Below are positions 8,870 through 16,644 of a stretch of DNA of 64,000 bases, in pieces. Position 1 is the stretch's first letter. The number at the start of each line of letters is the position of its first letter. Source of the DNA: Kaistia defluvii (GTDB taxonomy: Bacteria; Pseudomonadota; Alphaproteobacteria; Rhizobiales; Kaistiaceae); assembly GCF_040548815.1 (NCBI RefSeq), contig NZ_JBEPSM010000001.1:1302001-1366000 (forward strand), given 5' to 3'. The notes beneath the pieces were generated by a model that saw only the letters and a list, made by a program, of their open reading frames with translations, had not been told where the DNA came from and did no database searches. The translations under genes and the position numbers were made by a program.

Positions 8870-9961
8870 TCAGCCTCCCCGGATCGCGGCGGTGGAAGCG
8901 GCGTCAAACAGGCGGACCGCTGCCGGCGCCGGAACGATCGAGACGACGTCGCCGATGGAAAAGCCGACATCGTTCTCGGTCACGATCTTGACCGACTGGC
9001 CGCTTTCGACATGGACGATGGTGCGGGCGCCGATGCGCTCGACGAAGGTGACGCGGGCGCGCAGCCCCTGCCCTTCAAGGCCAAGCGTCGCCTCTTCCGG
9101 CCGGAAGCCGTATTGCACGGCCCGGCTGCCGGAAGCACGCGCCGCCGCGGCGAGATCGTCCGGCAGCGGCGGCGAGACGCCCCAGGGACCGAGATCGACG
9201 GCCAGGCCGCGGTCCGTCTCAGCCAGTTCGCCGGCGATCAAATTCATGCCGGGCGCGCCGATGAACTTGGCCACGAAGATGTTGGCCGGGTTGTTGTAGA
9301 CCTCGAGCGGGGTGCCGACCTGCTGCAGCACGCCATGGTCCATCACCGCGATGCGGTCGGCCATGGTCATGGCCTCAAGCTGGTCGTGGGTGACATAGAC
9401 CATGGTCTGCCTGAACTGCTTCTGCAGATGCTTCAGCTCCGTCCGCATCACGGCGCGGAAGGCAGCGTCGACATTCGACAGCGGCTCGTCGAGCAGGAAG
9501 ATCGCCGGCTCGACGATGGCCGAGCGGCCGATGGCGAGGCGCTGCAGGATGTTGACCGAGAGCTTGGCGCTCTTCTGGTCGAGCATCGGCGTCAGTTGCA
9601 GGAAATCGGCGATGTTCTTCACCCGCCGGTCGATCTCCGCCCGGCTCATGCCGCGCATCTTCGGGCCATATGCGAGGTTCTGGCGAACCGTCATATGGGT
9701 GAAGATCGCGTAGTTCTGGAACACGAAACCGACGCCGCGCTTGCCCATCGGCACGCCGTTCATGTCGCGTCCGTCGAACAGGATGCGGCCGCCGGAGGGG
9801 TCCTCCATGCCGGCGATCATGTTCATGGTCGTCGACTTGCCGCAGCCGGATGGCCCCAGCAGCGCCATGAACTCGCCGTCGCGGATCTCGAGATCCATGG
9901 TCTTCAGCGCGGTGAAATCGCCGAAGCGCTTCACCAGGTTTTCCAGACGGATTGTCGTCAT
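8870..9961 (-). CDS. CUT1-type ABC transporter ATP-binding protein 2 (degenerate signature motif)
   Basis: 363 residues. Walker A GPSGCGKST (36-44) and Walker B FLLDEP (155-160) are canonical, but the ABC signature reads LSVNI (134-138) instead of LSGGQ. The start ATG (9959-9961) overlaps the stop of the permease upstream (ATGA). A longer open frame continues upstream, but only from here does it match the family ([19 protein letters not shown]). It presumably forms a heterodimer with the neighbouring ATPase to power one importer; both ATPases keep the C-terminal MalK-like domain. Confidence 0.92.
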   Translation of the reverse strand: MTTIRLENLVKRFGDFTALKTMDLEIRDGEFMALLGPSGCGKSTTMNMIAGMEDPSGGRILFDGRDMNGVPMGKRGVGFVFQNYAIFTHMTVRQNLAYGPKMRGMSRAEIDRRVKNIADFLQLTPMLDQKSAKLSVNILQRLAIGRSAIVEPAIFLLDEPLSNVDAAFRAVMRTELKHLQKQFRQTMVYVTHDQLEAMTMADRIAVMDHGVLQQVGTPLEVYNNPANIFVAKFIGAPGMNLIAGELAETDRGLAVDLGPWGVSPPLPDDLAAAARASGSRAVQYGFRPEEATLGLEGQGLRARVTFVERIGARTIVHVESGQSVKIVTENDVGFSIGDVVSIVPAPAAVRLFDAASTAAIRGG

Positions 9962-10917
9962 GCCCGTCCCCCGTTTTTGGCAGCTTCCATCCGCTTCATG
10001 GCGAAGACGGCGAGGACGGAAAGGGCGATCAGGATGACGAGCGCGATGGCCGCGACATAGCCCCAGATCAGGTCCTGGGTCGTGACCTTGTAGATGTAGA
10101 CGGAGATCGTCTCGGTCGCGACGCCGGGGCCGCCGCCGGTCATGATGTAGAGCGTGTCGAAGATCTTGAAGATCTCGATGACGCGGATCGCCAGCGCGAT
10201 CACCATGATCGTCTTGATGCGCGGCAGCATGATCGTGAAGAAGCGCTGCCGCCAGTTGGCGCCGAGCAGGGTCGCCGCCTTCAGCTGGTCCTCCGGCACG
10301 CCGACCAGACCGGCGAGCAGGATCAGGAACATCAGCGGCGTCCACTGCCAGATGTCGGCGATCATCACGGCAACCAGCGCCAGCGTCGGATCGGACAGCC
10401 AGGCAATCTTGATGTCCATGCCGGACAGCGCCGAGAGGATGCCGTTGAACGGCCCGCCCGACTGGAACAGCATGAAGAACATGTAGCCGGCGACCGCGGG
10501 CACGACCATCATCGGCATCAGCAGGATCGAGTAGAAGACCCGCTTGCCGGGGAAGTCGTCCATGAACAGCGTGGCGAGGCCCAGCGCCAGCAGGAACTCG
10601 GCCGGAACGCAGACGAGCATGATGATGAAGGTGCGCCAGAGCGCGCCCCACCAGCGCCGGTCCTCGAGCAGGTCGGTGTAGTTGGCGAAGCTGTTCCAGG
10701 ACTGCCAAGCCTTCCACCAGCCGACGCCATCGAGCGGCGACCAGTCGGTGAGGCTGATATAGAGCTGCATCAGCAGCGGGAAGCCGGCGATGAACAGCAC
10801 GAGCAGCTGGGTCGGCAGGGTCAGGCGGAAGCCGAGCCGACGCGATTCCCGGTCGACCGGCGGGATGGTGCGCGGCGCGGCTTCGGCGGCGCCCGGCAGG
10901 ATTTCGGTCGCGCTCAT
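9958..10917 (-). CDS. CUT1-type ABC transporter permease (MalF/UgpA-like)
   Basis: 319 residues with about six membrane spans. The EAA loop that contacts the ATPase reads [18 protein letters not shown] near residue 220. It overlaps the other permease gene (10914-10917) and the second ATPase gene (9958-9961) by four bases each, giving a fully coupled block. Substrate is probably a sugar or polyol, judged from the operon. Confidence 0.93.
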   Translation of the reverse strand: MSATEILPGAAEAAPRTIPPVDRESRRLGFRLTLPTQLLVLFIAGFPLLMQLYISLTDWSPLDGVGWWKAWQSWNSFANYTDLLEDRRWWGALWRTFIIMLVCVPAEFLLALGLATLFMDDFPGKRVFYSILLMPMMVVPAVAGYMFFMLFQSGGPFNGILSALSGMDIKIAWLSDPTLALVAVMIADIWQWTPLMFLILLAGLVGVPEDQLKAATLLGANWRQRFFTIMLPRIKTIMVIALAIRVIEIFKIFDTLYIMTGGGPGVATETISVYIYKVTTQDLIWGYVAAIALVILIALSVLAVFAMKRMEAAKNGGRA

Positions 10918-11774
10918 TGCTTCAGCGCTCCGAAGGTCAGGCCGCGGACCAGATGCTTCTGGATGGCGATGCCGAGGATGACGGGCGGGATCGCCGCGAG
11001 CAGGCCCAGCGCTGCCTTGGCGCCATAGAGCTGGCCGGTCATCGAGGACGAGAGCGAGGCCATGTAGACCGGGATCGTCACCCAGTTCTTGGTCGTGAGC
11101 AGCAGCGCGATCAGATAGTCCGACCAGTTCAGGATGAAGACGAGCAGCGCCGAGGAGGCGAGCGGCGCGCGCATCACCGGCAACGTGATCTTCATGAAGA
11201 CGCGGAAGCGCGAGCAGCCTTCGACGAGGGCTGCTTCCTCGATCTCGCGCGGCATTTCATCAAAGAAGGTCTTCATCAGCCAGAAGGCGAAGGGCAGCGT
11301 GACGATGCCGTAGATCAGCGCCAGGCCCCACCAGGTATCGATCAGGCCGAGAAACGCCCACATGATCATGACCGGAATCATCACCGCCATGGGCGGGAAC
11401 AGGCGCAGCTGGATCAGCGCCAGTGGCAGGTTCTTGCCCGAGCCGAAGCGCGACAGGCCATAGGCGGCGGCGGTGCCGCAGACCATGGCGATAACAGTGC
11501 CGAACACGGCCGAGAGCAGCGACGACAGGATCGGCCGCCAGGCGGTGCGCTCCAGCGCGACGATCAGGTCGGAGGTGCTCTGGCCGAAGACGAAGCGGAA
11601 ATTATCCAGCGTCGGCGCGCGCGGAATCCAGGTCAGGTCGGCGCCCGTCGCCGACCATTCCGGGATCGGCTTGAAAGCCATCGACACCATCCAGAGGATG
11701 GGCAAGAGCGTCAGCGCGAGCGCAAGCGCGATCGCCGCATAACGGAAGATTTCAAAGGCGGGTGAACGCCGCAT
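10914..11774 (-). CDS. CUT1-type ABC transporter permease (MalG/UgpE-like)
   Basis: 286 residues, six membrane spans, EAA loop [17 protein letters not shown]. The start at 11772-11774 ([12 protein letters not shown]) is preferred over an in-frame ATG at 11816, because the extra 14 residues would be encoded by a B-type intergenic repeat. It follows the binding-protein gene across a 311-bp repeat-filled gap, an unusually long spacer inside an apparent operon. Confidence 0.9.
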   Translation of the reverse strand: MRRSPAFEIFRYAAIALALALTLLPILWMVSMAFKPIPEWSATGADLTWIPRAPTLDNFRFVFGQSTSDLIVALERTAWRPILSSLLSAVFGTVIAMVCGTAAAYGLSRFGSGKNLPLALIQLRLFPPMAVMIPVMIMWAFLGLIDTWWGLALIYGIVTLPFAFWLMKTFFDEMPREIEEAALVEGCSRFRVFMKITLPVMRAPLASSALLVFILNWSDYLIALLLTTKNWVTIPVYMASLSSSMTGQLYGAKAALGLLAAIPPVILGIAIQKHLVRGLTFGALKQ

Positions 11775-11800
11775 CGGCCTACTCGTTTCCTCGGCAGCGG

Positions 11801-11930
11801 CCCTCACCTCTCCCATGGGGAGAGGTCGGACCGCAGGTCCGGGTGAGGGGTTGAGTCCTCTCCGGAAAATTCCCTACCCCCTCACCCGCCGGCTTCGCCG
11901 TCGACCTCTCCCCATGGGAGAGGTGAAGGG
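11801..11930. repeat. Intergenic repeat, family B, copy 2a
   Basis: Begins CCCTCACCTCTCCCATGGGG and contains AGGTCGGACCGCAGGTCCGGGTGAGGGG, then CCCTCACCCGCCGGCTTCGCC and CTCTCCCCATGGGAGAGGTG. This subtype (with a GGACCGCAGGTCC or GGCCCTTCGGGCC core) recurs at 35257-35450 and 36771-36902. Confidence 0.7.
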
Positions 11931-11952
11931 GATTCTCAGCCTGTGACCGAAG

Positions 11953-12071
11953 GCCCTCACCCAACCCTCTCCCAAAGGGAGAGGGCTTTTTCGCCGGCGC
12001 TCTGCATCGACCTCGAGGCCTGTGATAAGCGCCCCCTCTCCCGCTGGCGGGAGAGGGTCGGGGTGAGGGTC
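11953..12071. repeat. Intergenic repeat, family B, copy 2b
   Basis: CCCTCACCCAACCCTCTCCC at the left and GAGAGGGTCGGGGTGAGGG at the right are reverse complements. Two inner hairpins (CTCTCCCAAAGGGAGAG and CTCTCCCGCTGGCGGGAGAG) and GCATCGACCTCGAGG match copy 1 at 5635. Confidence 0.8.
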
Positions 12072-12085
12072 TCCGCCTCTTTCGG

Positions 12086-13714
12086 CTACGTCACGACCGG
12101 ATCGAGCACCGTCGGCCACGAGGCCTTGTTGCTGCGGATGGCGTCGAGGAGCTTGTCCTCGCCGATACGGCGAGCAATCCGCTTCCATTCGCGCTCCGTG
12201 TCGGCCATCGCCTGTTCCGGCGTCTTCGACTTGGTGCAGGCGGCGACGAGGTTCTCGTCGAGCGCGTTGTGGAAGGCGGTTGCGCCCGGATAGTTGATGG
12301 TCGGGACCGTGCGCGCGACGACCTCGCGCAGATTGTCCATGTGGTAGGCGTGGTAGGTCTCGCGGACGAGCGGATCGGCGAAGTTCGCCAGCTGGAACGG
12401 ATCGAAATAGCCGCCCGGATTGGCCGTCATCCAGGAATAGATCCGGCTGGAGCCGAGCCACTGCAGCAGCAGGTAGCAGGCTTCCGGATGCTGGCTCTGG
12501 GCCGAGATCGAGGCCGAGAGATTGAGCCAGAGCACCGAGCGGCGGACCAGCTTGTCGTCGATGACGCGGCCGGGCGGCAGCATCGAGCCGATCTTGCCAG
12601 TGACCTTCGAGCCTTCATTGGCCTTGTTGTCGAGGAACTTCGGCAGGTTGGAGAAGGCGCAGGTCATCGCCGCGCCGCCATTGCCGAAATTGCCATACTG
12701 CTCCGGCCAGCCCCAGGAGATCGCGTCCGGCGAATGATGGGCAAGGCTGTCGACATATTCGGTCGTCGCCAGGATGCCATTGGCCGAATTGATCAGCGGC
12801 GCGCCATTGTCGTCGAACAGGAACTGGTTCGGCGAGGCGGTCGAGACGAAGCGCTGGTACCAGTTGGTGTAGCCCCAGCCCTGGTTGCGCAGGTCGGTCG
12901 AACCGAACAGGCCCTTGTCCGGGCGGTGGAAATGCGAGGCGATGTCGCTGTGCTGCTTCCAGGTGGTGGGCGGCGCCAGATCGTAGCCGAACTTGTCCTT
13001 GAAGGCCGACTGCTCGGCCGCGTCGCCGAACAGATCGGTGCGGTAGACCCAGCACTGGTAATCGCCATCGAGCGAGACGCCGTAGACGGAGCCGCGATAG
13101 CGGTTGAACAGGCTGACGCCGGCATCGCCGCCAGGATAGCCGCGCTCGGGATTGTCCCATTCCGGCTTATACTGGGCGACGAAATCGTCCATCTTGACGA
13201 GACCATTGGTCTCGGCGAGGTCGCCCAGCCGGTTCCACTCGACGGCGTAGATGTCGAACGCGCCGCCCTGGGTGGAGATGTCCTGCATCGCCTTGGTGAA
13301 TTCCTGGCCGTTGGGCTGGCCGACGATCTCCAGCGTGACGCCGGTTTCCTTCTCCCAAAGGTCCTTGATCGACGGCGCACCTTCCGGGAACGGCTTGGTC
13401 AGCTGGCCGATCGAGCCGTCCGACAGGCCGAGCACGATCTTGCTCGGCGCCTTGCCGGCGGCCTTGAGCGCCTTGATGCCCTCGACGGCGCGGCCTTCCG
13501 GCGTATCCGCGCCATACTGGTAGCGCTCGGCGCCGGGAAAGCCCGTGGGGCCGCCGATCATGCCCGGCGACAGCGCCGTATCCGCGAAAGCCGGCCGCAG
13601 GAACTTCGGCGCGATGCCGATCGCTGCCGTGAGCGCAAAGGCCGAGCCGCCCGTCTTCAGCAGACGGCGGCGGGTGAAGCCGGACGAGCCGGCGGAAGAA
13701 CCGCGCGTGGACAT
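12086..13714 (-). CDS. Extracellular solute-binding protein, CUT1 type, Tat-exported
   Basis: 542 residues, long for a family-1 sugar-binding protein and comparable to GlpV-type binding proteins of two-ATPase importers. The N-terminus has a Tat signal (FTRRRLLKTGG, hydrophobic core, cleavage after PAFA). The ATG at 13712-13714 is chosen because GGGAGGGG lies just upstream; an in-frame ATG 15 codons earlier lacks this. Recognisable stretches include FDIYAVEWNRLGDLAE and DDKLVRRSVLWLNLSA. It is the first gene of the minus-strand operon, facing the LacI regulator, so it should be the main regulated product. Confidence 0.9.
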   Translation of the reverse strand: MSTRGSSAGSSGFTRRRLLKTGGSAFALTAAIGIAPKFLRPAFADTALSPGMIGGPTGFPGAERYQYGADTPEGRAVEGIKALKAAGKAPSKIVLGLSDGSIGQLTKPFPEGAPSIKDLWEKETGVTLEIVGQPNGQEFTKAMQDISTQGGAFDIYAVEWNRLGDLAETNGLVKMDDFVAQYKPEWDNPERGYPGGDAGVSLFNRYRGSVYGVSLDGDYQCWVYRTDLFGDAAEQSAFKDKFGYDLAPPTTWKQHSDIASHFHRPDKGLFGSTDLRNQGWGYTNWYQRFVSTASPNQFLFDDNGAPLINSANGILATTEYVDSLAHHSPDAISWGWPEQYGNFGNGGAAMTCAFSNLPKFLDNKANEGSKVTGKIGSMLPPGRVIDDKLVRRSVLWLNLSASISAQSQHPEACYLLLQWLGSSRIYSWMTANPGGYFDPFQLANFADPLVRETYHAYHMDNLREVVARTVPTINYPGATAFHNALDENLVAACTKSKTPEQAMADTEREWKRIARRIGEDKLLDAIRSNKASWPTVLDPVVT

Positions 13715-13793
13715 GATTTCCCCTCCCAAGGACAAGCGGATCATTCGCTGATCCGTCACATCGGCGGAGATGATTGATATTGATTTGTTTCGA

Positions 13794-13799
13794 TGTCAA
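13794..13799 (-). promoter_or_regulatory. Candidate -35 box of the carbohydrate operon
   Basis: Consensus TTGACA on the minus strand, about 80 bp upstream of the binding-protein start. The downstream AT-rich stretch (AAATCAATATCAATC) could hold the -10, but no hexamer is a clear match. It lies five bases downstream of the perfect palindrome at 13805-13817. Confidence 0.4.
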
Positions 13800-13804
13800 C
13801 AGGC

Positions 13805-13817
13805 GATGCAATGCATC
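13805..13817. promoter_or_regulatory. Perfect palindrome GATGCA-A-TGCATC, candidate LacI operator
   Basis: A 13-bp perfect inverted repeat immediately upstream of the candidate -35 box for the operon. A looser one with the same half-site word (GATGC-N6-GCATC) is at 13837-13852. The divergent LacI regulator is the obvious candidate ligand, by position only. Confidence 0.5.
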
Positions 13818-13836
13818 ATATTCGCTGGGCATTTTT

Positions 13837-13852
13837 GATGCGTCGCAGCATC
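13837..13852. promoter_or_regulatory. Inverted repeat GATGC-N6-GCATC
   Basis: Second copy of the GATGC/GCATC half-site pair, 32 bp start-to-start (about three helical turns) from the perfect palindrome at 13805-13817. Confidence 0.4.
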
Positions 13853-14006
13853 ACAAGTCGGCCAAGTCTCTTTGAGAACAGGACAATAGATGCAGAGATG
13901 CCCGTAAAACGGCGTAATTCCGCGCGAAATCACGATCGGACGTCCGCTTTGCGAATCCTTCGGCCACGCCACCGCGCGGCATGCAAAATCCATCAAATAC
14001 CTCATT

Positions 14007-14041
14007 GACATCATTTTACATCAAAGACATCATTTGACATC
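14007..14041. repeat. Tandem 16-bp direct repeat upstream of the LacI gene
   Basis: GACATCATTTTACATC (14007-14022) and GACATCATTTGACATC (14026-14041) differ at one base and start 19 bp apart, ending 84 bp before the regulator start. Each overlaps a TTGACA word, so the repeat could be promoter duplication, an activator site or an autoregulatory operator. Confidence 0.5.
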
Positions 14042-14125
14042 GCGACGCTGCCGCCGCTTCCGGTCCTCCGGGCAAACGGCGTACCTTGCGAGGTCTTCGG
14101 CCCTGAAACGACTCGGACACACGGA

Positions 14126-15163
14126 ATGCGGACGACGCTGGCGGACATCGCACGGGAGGCAGGGGTTTCGACCGCGACGGTCGACCGCGTCCTCAATAAT
14201 CGCGATGGCGTCAAGGAGCGCACCCGCGACCGCGTGCTGACGGTCGCGGGAAAGCTCGGCTATGTCGAGGAAGGGGCCCGCCCCGTCCTGCCAGCCTCGC
14301 TCGCCAGCCTGCCCGGCGGCATCGTCGACCTCGACATCGTGCTGCCCGGCGGCACCAACACCTTCATCAACAACCTCGCCGCGCGCTTCGCCGACACCGC
14401 CGCGGTCCGCCCGGACGTCAATCTGCGCATCCACTCGATCGAAGGCTTCGAGCCGGTCCTGCTGGCCGAAAAGCTGGAAGCGTTGCGCGGCAAGAGCCAG
14501 GGCGTCGGCCTGATCGGGCTGGACCATCCGGTCGTGCGCGAGGCGATCCGTTCGCTCGCCGGATCCGGCGTGCCGGTCATGACGCTGATCTCCGACATCA
14601 GCCACGTGCCGCGCGTCGGCTATGTCGGCATCGACAACCGCGCCGCCGGAAGGCTCGCCGGCTATCTGCTCGGCCGCTTCATGAAGGCGGAGACCGGCAA
14701 GGTCGCCCTGTTCGCCGGTTCGCTCTCCTATCGCGGCCATGAAGAGCGCGAGATGGGGTTTCGCCACATGCTGCGCGAGGAATATCCGGGGCTCTCGATC
14801 GTCGAATTGCGCGAGATCCGCGACGATACCGAGCGCGCCTATAGCGAGGCGGTGGCGCTGCTCGCGCGCTATCCCGACCTTGCCGGCATCTACAATATCG
14901 GAGCCGGCAATCGCGGCATTTCGCGCGCGCTGCAGGAGGCGGGACGTGAAAAATCCGTCGTCTTCATCGGCCACGAACTGACCGAGCACACGCGCCGCTT
15001 CCTCATCTCCGGCACGATGGACGCCGCGATTGACCAGAACCCGCGCGTCGAAGCCCGCGAAGCCGTCGACCGCCTCGCCCGCGCAGCCCGCGGCGAGGAA
15101 AACCCCTCAGGCCCGGCGACCCGCCTGCAGGCGATCTTCAAGGAAAATATCCCGGAAGTGTGA
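14126..15163 (+). CDS. LacI-family transcriptional regulator
   Basis: 345 residues. The N-terminal helix-turn-helix is textbook (TLADIAREAGVSTATVDRVLN), followed by a hinge and a periplasmic-binding-protein-like sensor domain (LIGLDHPVVREAI, VGYVGIDNRAAGRLAGYLLG, VVFIGHELTEHTR), of the RbsB-like (Peripla_BP_4) type. It is transcribed divergently from the 13-gene carbohydrate operon, which it probably represses until the substrate binds. Palindromes in the shared control region are candidate sites. Confidence 0.93.
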   Translation: MRTTLADIAREAGVSTATVDRVLNNRDGVKERTRDRVLTVAGKLGYVEEGARPVLPASLASLPGGIVDLDIVLPGGTNTFINNLAARFADTAAVRPDVNLRIHSIEGFEPVLLAEKLEALRGKSQGVGLIGLDHPVVREAIRSLAGSGVPVMTLISDISHVPRVGYVGIDNRAAGRLAGYLLGRFMKAETGKVALFAGSLSYRGHEEREMGFRHMLREEYPGLSIVELREIRDDTERAYSEAVALLARYPDLAGIYNIGAGNRGISRALQEAGREKSVVFIGHELTEHTRRFLISGTMDAAIDQNPRVEAREAVDRLARAARGEENPSGPATRLQAIFKENIPEV

Positions 15164-15525
15164 GGATTTGGACGTCGCTGCGCCCGATCCGCCTCGCCTC
15201 TCGCCCTTTCCCCACGCTCGCCGTCATCCCGGACGCAGCGTAGCGGAGACCCGGGACCCATTCAGCCGGGATTTGGGTAGTCTCGCACGGCTCGCGCTTC
15301 GGCTGCATGGATCCCCGGTCAAGCCGGGCATGACGGCGAGCCTGGGGGAGATCGGCCACAACAACCTCCCCATCCCCCTCGCCTCCCTCGCCCGCCTGTC
15401 AAATCCGTATCAGTCGGCGTGCGTTTCGGCATTGGCGCGGCAGGCGTGCAGATCCTATTCTCGCGGCCCTGATCCATCCAACCGATGCGCCCGCCAAACG
15501 GGCCACATGCCTGGGGAGGCCTCCC
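15164..15525. other. 362-bp intergenic region, mostly family A repeat
   Basis: Holds repeat A3 (15221-15340). The remaining 185 bp before the dehydrogenase should carry its promoter, but I cannot pick a convincing -35/-10 pair. GGGGAGG at 15516-15522 is the ribosome-binding site of the next gene. Confidence 0.65.
15221..15340. repeat. Palindromic intergenic repeat, family A, copy 3
   Basis: CCGTCATCCCGG / GCCGGGCATGACGGCG ends with internal GACCCGGGACCCATTCAGC and CATGGATCCCCGG. It lies between the LacI gene and the polyol dehydrogenase. Confidence 0.8.
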
Positions 15526-16623
15526 ATGTTTCAATCGCGCACCATGACGGCGATCGTCTGCCATGGACCGAAGGACTATCGCGTCGAGGCGGTGGGCAGG
15601 CCGGAGCCCAAGCGGCGCGAACTGGTGCTGAAGATCGACGCCTGCGGCATCTGCGCCAGCGATTGCAAGTGCTGGTCCGGCGCCAACATGTTCTGGGGCG
15701 GGCAGAATCCCTATGTGAAGCCGCCGGTGATTCCGGGCCATGAGTTTTTCGGCCGGGTCGACCAGATCGGCGAGGAAGCGGCCGAGCACTTTGGCGTCGC
15801 CGTGGGCGACCGCGTCATCGCCGAGCAGATCGTGCCCTGCGACAAGTGCCGGTACTGCCGCTCGGGCAGCTACTGGATGTGCGAGGTCCACAACATCTTC
15901 GGCTTCCAGAAGCAGGTCGCCGATGGTGGCATGTGCGAATATATGCGCATCCCCGAGACCGCCCGCGTCCACAAGATCCCGGAAGAGATCTCGCTCGAGG
16001 ACGCCGCGATCATCGAGCCGCTCGCCTGCGCCATCCACACCGTCAATCGCGGCGACATCCAACTGGATGATGTCGTTGTCATCGCCGGCGCCGGCCCGCT
16101 CGGCCTGTTCATGACGCAGATCGCGCATCTGAAGACGCCGAAGAAGCTGGTTGTCATCGACCTGGTGCCGGAGCGCCTGGCGCTGGCCAAATCGTTTGGC
16201 GCCGACGTGGTAATCAACCCGCGGGAAGAGGATCCGATCGAGATCGTGCGCGGCCTGACCGAAGGCTATGGCTGCGACGTCTATATCGAGACGACGGGCG
16301 TGCCGGCCGGCGTCACGCAAGGGCTGGAGATCATCCGCAAGCTCGGCCGCTTCGTCGAGTTCTCGGTGTTCGGCGCCGAGACCACGGCCGACTGGTCGAT
16401 CATCGGCGACCGCAAGGAACTCGACATTCGCGGCGCGCATCTGGCGCCCTATTGCTATCCCGTCGCGATCGACCTGCTGCAGCGCGGCCTCGTCACCTCC
16501 AAGGGCATCGTCACCCACCATTACGGCCTGAAGGACTGGGACGTCGCCATCGAAAAGGCTTATGGACTGGATTCGATCAAGGTGCTGCTGCGGCCCGGCT
16601 ATGGAGCGGATGCCGCCGGCTGA
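15526..16623 (+). CDS. Zinc-dependent medium-chain alcohol/polyol dehydrogenase
   Basis: 365 residues. The catalytic zinc site is visible as Cys40 (with Asp46) and the GHE at 71-73; the structural zinc site is Cys105, 108, 111 and 119. The Rossmann motif GAGPLG is followed by the VVIDL strand end. It resembles erythritol/L-threitol and other polyol dehydrogenases that make a ketose. The next gene, 21 bp downstream, is an FGGY pentulose kinase, which fits a two-step route of polyol to ketose to ketose phosphate. The exact polyol (tetritol or pentitol) is an inference. Confidence 0.88.
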   Translation: MFQSRTMTAIVCHGPKDYRVEAVGRPEPKRRELVLKIDACGICASDCKCWSGANMFWGGQNPYVKPPVIPGHEFFGRVDQIGEEAAEHFGVAVGDRVIAEQIVPCDKCRYCRSGSYWMCEVHNIFGFQKQVADGGMCEYMRIPETARVHKIPEEISLEDAAIIEPLACAIHTVNRGDIQLDDVVVIAGAGPLGLFMTQIAHLKTPKKLVVIDLVPERLALAKSFGADVVINPREEDPIEIVRGLTEGYGCDVYIETTGVPAGVTQGLEIIRKLGRFVEFSVFGAETTADWSIIGDRKELDIRGAHLAPYCYPVAIDLLQRGLVTSKGIVTHHYGLKDWDVAIEKAYGLDSIKVLLRPGYGADAAG

Positions 16624-16644
16624 GACGCGAACAGGGACGTTTGC

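Larger units (their letters stand above)
11775..12085. other. 311-bp gene-free spacer inside the importer operon
   Basis: The stretch between the binding-protein stop and the first permease holds almost only family B repeats (11801-11930 and 11953-12071). No ORF, promoter or terminator with a U-run stands out. The repeats may set the ratio of binding protein to permease through mRNA processing. Confidence 0.7.
13715..14125. other. 411-bp divergent control region (binding-protein operon / LacI regulator)
   Basis: No gene. The stretch is AT-richer than its surroundings and holds a minus-strand TTGACA (13794-13799) near the operon start, two palindromes, a pair of near-identical direct repeats and two plus-strand TTGACA boxes (14005-14010, 14034-14039) near the regulator. 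No good -10 can be assigned to either plus-strand box. Confidence 0.7.
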
